Shown: positions 56,295 through 64,000 of the stretch, piece after piece
Numbering within the stretch: position 1 is the first letter of the stretch
How the letters are laid out: every line of letters begins with the position of its first letter
Source of the DNA: Sipunculus nudus
Lineage: Eukaryota; Annelida; Sipuncula; Golfingiida; Sipunculidae
DNA: 64,000 bases
Assembly: GCA_026874595.1 (NCBI GenBank)
Contig: CM049313.1
Span: 67,570,659-67,634,658, forward strand
Direction of reading: 5' to 3'
Notes under the pieces: model-generated
Seen by the model: only the letters and a program-made list of their open reading frames with translations
Database searches by the model: none
What the model was told of the DNA's origin: nothing
Made by a program: the position numbers and the translations under genes

Positions 56295-56990
56295 GAACAT
56301 TCTAAATGTTGGGGAAATGTTGGATTCTCGACGATCTGGGTAGATTCAAAATGTTGGGTAAACGTTCTATCCGCGACGTTCTGGGGACATTCAAAATGTT
56401 AGGGAAACGTTGGACCCGCGACGTTCTGGGGACATTCAAAATGTTGGGAAACGTTCTATCCGCGACGTTCAGGGGACATTCAAAATGTTAGGGAAATGTT
56501 AGATCCGCGACGTTCTGGGCACATTCAAAATGTTGGGAAAACGTTGTATCCGCTACGTTCTGGGGACATTCAAAATTTTGGGAAAACGTTGTATCCGCGA
56601 CGTTTAGGGGACATTCAAAATGTCAGGGAAACGTTGGATCCGCGACGTTCTGGGGACATTCAAAATGTTTGGAAAACATTGTTACCGTGACGTTCTGGGC
56701 ACATTCATAATGTTGGGAAAACGTTGTATCCGTGACGTTCTAGGGACATTCAGAATGTTTGGAAAACGTTGTATCCGCGACGTTCTAGGGACATTCAGAA
56801 TGTTGGGAAAACGTTGTATCCACGACGTTCTGGGGACATTCAGAATGTTTGGAAAACGTTGTATCCGCGACCTCTGGGGACATTCAAAATGTTGGGAAAA
56901 CGTTTGATCCGCCATGTTCTGGGGACTTTCAAAATGTTAGGAAAACGATGATCTGCGACATTCTGGGGACATTTAAAATGTCGTTAAACG
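56295..56990 (+). repeat. 45-bp minisatellite, about 15 copies
   Basis: The unit reads GACGTTCTGGGGACATTC, then AAAATGTTGGGAAAACGTTG, then TATCCGC. Copies are 44 to 46 bp long, with the ACATTC block at about 56388, 56432, 56478, 56520, 56566, 56610, 56656, 56700, 56745, 56790, 56835, 56879 and onward. Because 45 is a multiple of 3, both strands stay open over several units (56620-56907 plus, 56682-56915 minus). The frames carry indels between copies, and I do not regard them as genes. Confidence 0.95.
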
Positions 56991-56999
56991 TTGCACCAC

Positions 57000-58460
57000 G
57001 TTCATATTGTCATTTGAAAATTCGTTGGTTTAAAGTATTCCGTGTACAACTCGATTGAGTTTCAGTTTACTGGGGTTTTAATAATTAGACCCACCGTGAA
57101 AAACAGAGTTTTGGATATATATATATAATTGTTTTGCACATGACCGTCTTGTTATTTTAGATTGAAAATTGCATGGTTAACGACGAATAACACGATAAAA
57201 ATCTCGCACAAATAATTTTGAATCAACTACGGTAATGCAATCTTTAATTATGTAACAGTTTAATGCTATGTCGGATAAGGAATCAAATAATGTGTCATTT
57301 ACCGAGGATATGTACATGTTGACTTTATAGAACTATTATTTATGTATGTGCATAGCAAAACCCTTATTCTTTTTATATTAGTTATCCTTCATTTTTACAA
57401 ACTTTGTTGACTTTATGTGACAGTGACGTAAACCATTTTTCCTTTATTAACTAGTAAGACTCCCGATACGAAAGCATGGCTAATATGAACGAGTATAAGT
57501 TTTTACATACGTAATGTATATATGCAAATGTAATTGGCATTTTTTGTAATTTATCTCTGTTGGCAGGATTTTTGGGAAAAATGACGCTCTTGTAAAAATA
57601 AAATTGAAGCGGGCTCATAAAACAATACAAACTCTCTGCAGGTTGGACTGTAACTTAAACTGATCACGTTAATATGTAACACCTGGAAATGGAAACAATT
57701 AAGTTGTCCTAATACCTCTCCACAAAAACATATTTTGCGATCACCGTGTACAGTGCTTGCTCATCGCAGGGCACTTCCCTGGAAACGTTTTGTAATCTAA
57801 GACATGGGAAGGCCACAAACTAGCAAGGTGGTTGCTATTGCCAACAGATGTTGGTAAACAATGAGAGCAGGCCGCGGCCGGAGCTATATCTTCGGCAGGT
57901 GTGTGAACTGTCAAGAAGCCATCTCGGGAAGGCCAGAGCGCCGTCTCGTGGGCGCTATAACAGTTATTAAGCCCGGTGTAAAATGTATATCACCCTGTAT
58001 TCATAACAACCAGTAAATAATATTCACAAATCAGCTAGTCAGGGTTATTGGGCTTGGATGATGTATGCAGTTCTACTTTATGACAGATGTCGGTTATTCT
58101 GTGGTTTACAACTAAATGAGCAAGGCAGGAAAAATAATAGGCACATATTAACCTCAGCTCAAAAAACGTGGAACAAGTTAGTGCTAGGTGCTGACATCTA
58201 TGAGTAGCTCTCATAATCGCAAGATTAAAATCCTGGCCTGCTCCATGATGGATTTTACTCACGCCTAGGTGATTTTAAATCCGTCTAGGCGAGATCACAA
58301 TCATTGGTATGACTTTTAAGTATAGCGTCTTTAACTCCAACATCTTCAGGTGGAGCAGGGGGCACAATTTCCATTCACGATTCCCCCCTCCCCCTCCTTC
58401 AACCGCACACATAGAGGCCCTTGTAACGGGGTACACCACATTTAACCACCACCACCCACA
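57000..58460. other. No gene recognised; GC-richer patch at 57740-57990
   Basis: AT-rich except for a patch at 57740-57990 with GCCGCGGCCGGAGC and CCGTCTCGTGGGCGC. A phrase CTTCCCTGGAAA occurs both at 57774 and at 55716. Nothing can be named. Confidence 0.4.
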
Positions 58461-58463
58461 CCC

Positions 58464-58658
58464 CAGAAGCGGATCAAGGGGGAGGGTCTAGGGGGTCCAA
58501 CCACCCCCCCCCCCTTTCAGCAGCCGCAAGCTTTTTTGAGTGTTTCAGACCAATTTTTCGGCCCCCCCCCCTTCTGGACCCGGTGACTTTTTTTAAGGTT
58601 TTGTCATTAGACCTCCTGTGTTGGACCCCTCCTTTTCCTAAATATGGTTCCGCCCCTG
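58464..58658. mobile_element. Short inverted-repeat element, CAG(A/T)(A/G)GCGGATC type
   Basis: It starts CAGAAGCGGATCAAGGGGG and ends GGTTCCGCCCCTG, with C runs inside. Internal phrases (TTGGACCCCTCCTTTTCC) are shared with the element at 62417-62581. Confidence 0.65.
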
Positions 58659-58748
58659 CATCCTTAGCCATATTCTAAGTAAAGTGTAATAATAATAATT
58701 TTAATAACATAATAATAATGATAATAATAACAGTAATAATAATTTTAT

Positions 58749-59001
58749 CAGTGGTGGAACCAGGCACAACCTCGGGGGGGGGGGGGGGGGGGGTGGATTT
58801 CCGGGATTCGCGACTGTCGAGTGTGTTTACCGACTGAGGGGGTTGGTCGTGGATGTGTACCTTCCGACTGCGGTGTAGTATTTTTTTTAATCTTTAATAA
58901 AAATTAAGCAATATTGAAGAAATTTGAGAAATATTACTATCCCTATTTTGTTTTCCTTGAGGTATTATTTATTTATCGAACAGGGATCGGTTCCACCACT
59001 G
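58749..59001. mobile_element. 253-bp inverted-repeat element
   Basis: CAGTGGTGGAACC (58749-58761) and GGTTCCACCACTG (58989-59001) are perfect 13-bp inverse copies. An 18-base G run lies near the left end. It is related in its ends to the two CAGTGGCGGATC-type elements nearby. No coding content. Confidence 0.8.
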
Positions 59002-60625
59002 AACAAATAACTGTATGAGGACCGCCACATCCGATCATGTTAATTCAGATGATAAGCATCTTTGTTCAAGGGTTAATTGGACTCTTTATCTGGTCTTGTG
59101 TTTTACGTAGCATCGTTGGAAAACTCCTTCACTCAAAATCAACCAAAAGGTCATTGGGTAATCAACATCCAATTATAAGATTAATTAATTTCTCGTTGAA
59201 AATTGGTTTTAAATTTTTTTTCATAACGTCAAAATGTGAAATTTGAATTTTAAGGTAGCAAAAATTATGTCTATACAGATGAATAAATACGGTTTTGAGA
59301 TTTGGTCATGTATTACCGTAATAGCCCATTAAAAAGTGATTTACTTTTTTATTTGGAGCTTAAAAATATTGTCATTATTAAAATATTTTAATTGACATTG
59401 AAATATCAGATAAAATGAAGGTAAATTACATAAATATGTATACCACTTTGCTCAAAGAAGATTGTACCAGGTTTAAAAGGGATTAACTATATGGTCTAAC
59501 ATTAACTCAAGAAAGTTGCTTTTGATTGAATTTAAAGAAGCTTTGCTTGCTGGGGCGCAATTTCCATTCGCAATCTGTTGGGAGGGGGTTTCGACATCGA
59601 TCCCGTCACACACATATAGGCCCTTTTAATGTATATACCATATGTAACCCCGTCCCAATTTTCTCAATATAATGTAATAATAATATTTTTTTTAGTGATG
59701 GTTGTTTGGGGGAGGGGAATCATCACATATTATCAGTCATTTTGCTATTTTTATTCACTTCTGAAATACTATATTTCATTGATATTTGAGGATATTAACG
59801 ACACTGTGATACATTTTTATAACAACTTCTATTTTCACTAATTGCAGCAAGAGCCTACATTAAATGACAGAATTACACTCACTTAATTACAATTATGTGT
59901 GTATGGGAGGGGGGACATGATATGGTATGTCCCCACTGGTTGAAGTGTGAGTGTGTGTGTGTGGGGGGGGGGTCTCCCCTGTCTCCCACCTATTTGCGCC
60001 CATGTCTGCCAGGATTGTTATTATTTTTACAGATAAAGATATCTGTTTAAAATTATTAAGATAGAAAATAAGCTTGAATTTTATCTACTAGTTACAAGAG
60101 TTTTTTTAAACCTGAGGGCATTAACCTTATAAACCTTTCTTTTTTTCCCATCGCATGCACGTCTTGTCTGGCCTACTTATATCCTTTAAGATACAGTTTT
60201 ATTGCCTCTGAAGACCAGACCGTAACTCAGTTTGGTTTTAGTCGGAGTGAGTCTCATGCATCCAATTAAAAACAAGGACAAGGCACTTTGTTGGATAAGT
60301 TTATTACCGAAAAGCAATGTATAAATATCCCGGAAACTGGTGGGACGTCTGGAATGAAAATTAAAGCTCACATTAGATGACATTGTTATGTGGTCGAATA
60401 GCCTTGCTTAGTCCCTTCCGGTTGCTTAACGATCACTCAATGCTTAGAAAACTCAATGCCATTAGGTTTGCGCGGTTTGTTTTACGGTGTATGCTTTGAT
60501 TGTCTACTGCATGATAAATATAAACTTTATTAGTTCTGTCCATCGTCGAATTTTTTCGTACGTTGAGCTGTGGTCATGGAGCTCAGCTGGCTAGCATGAC
60601 ATTATGCCCTTACGTTCATTAACTG

Positions 60626-60990
60626 TATACTGTGGTTGGCTTTATATTCGCGAGGCTGAAATTTCGCGATTTCTGCATTTTGAACGTTTCGCGAGGGTTT
60701 CATTTTCGTGACTGCACCCGAATTTATATAATACAATAGTATTTGTACTTATTTTAAATTAAGAATAAATCCTGCAATACCTTATTCATTAACTTATGAC
60801 TTGTGTCACAGTCGATATATCCCATGTGAATACGGCGTGTTTTATTATAATTAATGCTTGCATGCATGTGCCAGTTTCAGCATCATGCATCATCTGATAA
60901 CTAATCGAGAGTTTCATATTCGCGATTATTTCACATTCACGAATATCGCGAAATTGAAACCCCCGCGAATTTAAAGGCAACCACAGTATA
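60626..60990. mobile_element. 365-bp inverted-repeat element (MITE) with TTCGCG palindromic words
   Basis: The left end TATACTGTGGTTGGCTTTAT and the inverted right end TATACTGTGGTTGCCTTTAA match over about 27 bp with two or three differences, and both continue into ATTCGCG. TA flanks are present at both sides. Inside, TTTCGCGA and TTCGTGA words are repeated in facing orientation. The ends begin TACTGTGG like the element at 19152-20440, so the two may share a transposase source. Confidence 0.85.
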
Positions 60991-62416
60991 ATATGTTTGG
61001 AGAACTTGAGTTTTGTGTAGTTTCTTAAAAAAAATGTGCATCAATTAATATTTTTAAAAAATAAGGTTAATCTCAGATTATGAGACCTTCAATGTCATGA
61101 CCTTCTCAAAGTTAGGTCAACCAACATATTTCTATTCCATCATAATTATTTTCTTTTTTTTTCTGCAAAAGCCTCACGTATAACTGTTCTTCTAAAGATA
61201 TTTAGGTGTATGCGTTCATTCCCGTTCAGGTGTTTGTGTGTGGTTGTGCGTGTTGGTGCAAAACATAACTTGCGCAATCATGAACGGAAGCTCATGAAAT
61301 TTTTGGGGCATTCGGGAATGGGCCAACAAAGAATCGACTAGATTTTGGTGCGGATCCGGAACATATTCCGGATTCAGGAAGGTCATCAAGGAATATTAAC
61401 AAATGTAACGTCAATTATGCACGAATGAATCTGGGATTATGTGCAGAATATGTGAATGTCGGAGGCTTGGATTTATTAGAATGATGATTCCTAGTTTTAC
61501 GCTGCAGACATGTGTTCTCTGATTTCAGTAAAAATTTTATTCGTATTTCATTTTTTTAACGGTTCACGTGTGTTAATTGACATCACCGTACTCTCAGATT
61601 TGCATCTTGAGTGTCGTTTCTTAATTTCTCACCTGTAATTATCATGAGATATGTTGATGAGTGAAATACGAAAGATATATTCCGATACCTATCGTCTGTT
61701 AACTAAATATAATACCTTGGACCTTTTATAAAAATAAGCCAGAAAAAGCCAGCCTTACCACAACCGGACTGTTTGTTTTTGTATACACATGTTTATGATT
61801 AGGGTAGACAGCCAAAATAAATCAAGCATTCAATAAGTACATAGAAATATATAAACAAAAAGAACAGTCTAGGTATCGATGGATCTGTGTTTTTGGCCTA
61901 TTTTTTATGAAAGATTCTAGGAATTATCTTTAGCTAAAAGACGTCAGATATTGGAATCGGTCACTTTAAATATTATGATTCCGGGCGTTACTTCATGCTA
62001 ACAATACTCAAATTTAAGTCATGTTATAGCTTTCGAGCACTTGAGCCCCAAAACTTCCAGCCTGTCTCTTCCCTTGAGCTGTCTAGCTGTGTATCTATGC
62101 GCCGTCTGATGGCTTTCTATACTGTGTGTCGTCTTTCTTTCCTTTGTCCTCTTGCAGATGTTCCCGTAATGAAGGCCTTTGGAGTATTTGAGTCTCGTAA
62201 ACCTTTGTGGCTAGAGACGATTTGTTGACAGAGTATAGTCAATGGCTCTATTAGTAATGAAAAACATGGCTGTCTTATTGCCCAATATCTGCCACTGTGG
62301 GGTCCGATAGCCCTATGCATGCCTTTGAACTGTAAAAGTTCTCGTCTGAAGAACAGATTTCTAGGTCTTATACTGGCATCAATAGTAATGGTATTTGTAG
62401 TAATGGTACCTGATAG

Positions 62417-62581
62417 CAGTGGCGGATCCAGGGGGTCCGGACTCCCTCCTTTTGAGTTCCAACAACCTCTTTTTAATAAATTTTTCCTACCTGGCTCCCT
62501 CTCTTTTTGGACCTTTTTTGTTTTCTCACTAGTCTCCCCTGGTTGGACCCTCCCCTTTCCAAAATCCTCGATCTGCCCCTG
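62417..62581. mobile_element. Short inverted-repeat element, CAGTGGCGGATC type
   Basis: It starts CAGTGGCGGATCCAGGGGGT and ends GATCTGCCCCTG; inverted, 10 of the first 12 bases agree. The pyrimidine-rich interior is similar to 58464-58658. The open frame 62319-62669 runs over it and is not a gene. Confidence 0.75.
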
Positions 62582-62760
62582 GATAGCTACGACGTATGAA
62601 GTTCGTGGGCTGTTGTCTTTTTTTTCAGAGGCTTGTGAGTTATTGCTTTGTCGGTCCCAGGTGATTTGAATTTATATTTAAATTGTCATTTAATTTCGAC
62701 ATCTATTTTTTTTCCTGTGCACATTATGATCTCTCCTTGAAACCCTTGTCCTTAATAAAT

Positions 62761-63075
62761 GGTTTATGTTCCAGGTTTTCCAAAACTTAACACAGAAGAT
62801 CCACACACATGTAAGTCACTGGCAGTTTCTTTGCAAGATTCATTCGTCCCGGGCTTATTCTCTTGTGACTGAATTAAGTCCTCCAAGCAGGCAGTGTTCT
62901 CCTCAAAGCGTGCAGTCCTTGCAGTCTCCCAATACCTGATTTTTGACATACTGACATACTTTTGACATACTGAGCCTGACAGTGCGATGATCCCATCTTT
63001 TTCTACGAAAGTCCTTGACGATTCGTCTACCATCCCAGCCCTTCCTATTTGCACCTCAGATACATACATTCAGCT
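62761..63075 (-). other. Open frame of 101 codons, unrecognised
   Basis: The minus-strand frame from 63069 to 62764 has balanced composition with Glu/Ser/Lys-rich stretches (TARFEENTACLEDLIQSQEN). The plus strand is also nearly open here. I recognise no domain, and no splice partners were found. It could be a decayed transposon gene or chance. Confidence 0.2.
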
Positions 63076-63924
63076 TATCTTGCATTTTTTTTATGTTTTT
63101 GATCATCCATGCACGTCCGTATTGTTTATTATAACATAAAACAATAACATGTACTAAAAATATAAATAGATACAAGCATATTGTTCAATGTACATTTTTC
63201 AAAACTATAACTCTTAAACCTGTTATCTGAATACTGAAAAGATTATTTTTTTAATCTAAGAGAGGAGATCAATTCAAAAAAGCAGCATCATCCGATGAAC
63301 CATTGTCTGCGAGAGAACATACTATAACATACAAGCCCAATGCCTAATCCTTCCAAATTAACACTTTGAAATTCATTAATACTTGACACCCTCACAGGTT
63401 AATTTTAGACTGAAACTATCCTCACATGCCAACACCTGGAGGCAGACATGGTAGTGATATGCATGGGTCATTTCATGTAGCTCAGCTCTTACACTGCATT
63501 TGTTCATATGCATTTTCGAATTCGGCGATGTGCATCTGATTTCTTTAACATTTTAAATTTTATTGATAATAACTAAATGTTTTACCATGAGAAATGTTCA
63601 CTGTGAGGAATCGGTGCATTTACCGCCGAAGTATTACGAGTCACAAATCGGGGCGTTTTATAGGACACCCGATATAATATCTTTTAGTATATACAAAGTA
63701 CATTCTTTCAGAATAATTCACAAGTTTATTGTGCATTCAAAAAGTAGAGAGTTGGTAGTTGAGAGTCAACCCCACCCTCCCTTTATTTCTGCGCCCGAGT
63801 CCTATATAAGTCTGCGTGAAACTCCCAAATGTTGTATATTGAAACCCTAAGAATGACATCAAAATGGAGTCCTGAGGCAGTTGAGACACTGCTTTAACAC
63901 AACAGTCAAACAGACAGAGTACAA

Positions 63925-64000
63925 CTCTGACAAGAAGGGACACTCCTACCCAAATAGTTAAGACAAGAAGGGACACATTCCTTCCCAAACAGTTAAGACA
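63925..64000. repeat. 35-bp tandem repeat running off the window end
   Basis: GACAAGAAGGGACACTCCTA starts at about 63929 and GACAAGAAGGGACACATTCC at 63963. A third copy begins with GACA at the last bases. The array probably continues beyond 64000. Confidence 0.8.

Noticed and set aside
56620-56915. 95- and 77-codon frames on both strands of the minisatellite
   Set aside because: Open only because the unit is 45 bp; indels between units break the frames and composition is not protein-like.

Overview
The window reads as a piece of an AT-rich animal nuclear genome, most likely from a bivalve mollusc. The only clear protein-coding locus has small exons, canonical GT-AG junctions and very large introns. 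The introns are packed with non-autonomous, tandem-cored DNA elements of a kind known from bivalves (pearl/HINE-like repeats), tRNA-derived SINE heads, short inverted-repeat elements and long AT, CT, C and G microsatellites. There are no bacterial features, no rRNA and no convincing intact tRNA gene. The clade assignment is an inference from repeat style and gene content.

The gene lies on the minus strand and is the 5' part of an AGTPBP1 (cytosolic carboxypeptidase 1, CCP1/Nna1) orthologue. Twelve coding exons were assembled by hand: 43310-43300 (start codon), 29994-29858, 29438-29371, 25229-25163, 23760-23614, 22153-22022, 21581-21450, 19133-18987, 4480-4253, 2597-2470, 1775-1677 and 153-1 (running off the window). 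Joined, they give 1,449 nt, exactly 483 codons, with matching phases at all eleven junctions. They cover the N-terminal armadillo-like region and the acidic linker. The M14 metallocarboxypeptidase domain must lie beyond position 1. The 5'UTR and promoter lie somewhere above 43.4 kb; two candidate upstream splice donors are given at about 50.6 and 54.3 kb.

Region by region: 0.1-5 kb holds the last five exons in the window plus a small tandem repeat (2.7-3.25 kb). The 4.5-19 kb intron holds a 3.5-kb element with a nine-unit array of about 287 bp (7.6-11.1 kb), a related element ending at 12.57 kb, and a 2.5-kb element with a 278-bp array (12.8-15.3 kb). At 19-30 kb seven exons are interleaved with four inverted-repeat or tandem-cored insertions. 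The 30-43 kb intron holds further arrays, including spaced copies of a 16-bp motif (41.4-43.1 kb). From 43 to 64 kb there is no recognisable protein gene: a decayed LINE reverse transcriptase, SINE-like pieces, a 45-bp minisatellite and several short inverted-repeat elements are present.

The most interesting structure is a modular system of repeats. A few kinds of element ends (GTATCCCC..., GTATCCGC..., GCTCAGCTGAC...) are combined with a few kinds of tandem core. Two short motifs recur inside otherwise unlike cores: the 12-bp palindrome GGTGGCGCCACC (14 exact copies) and a DR1-type nuclear-receptor site (AGGTCAAAGGTCA and variants). All identifications come from reading the sequence and from remembered family knowledge; no database search was run.
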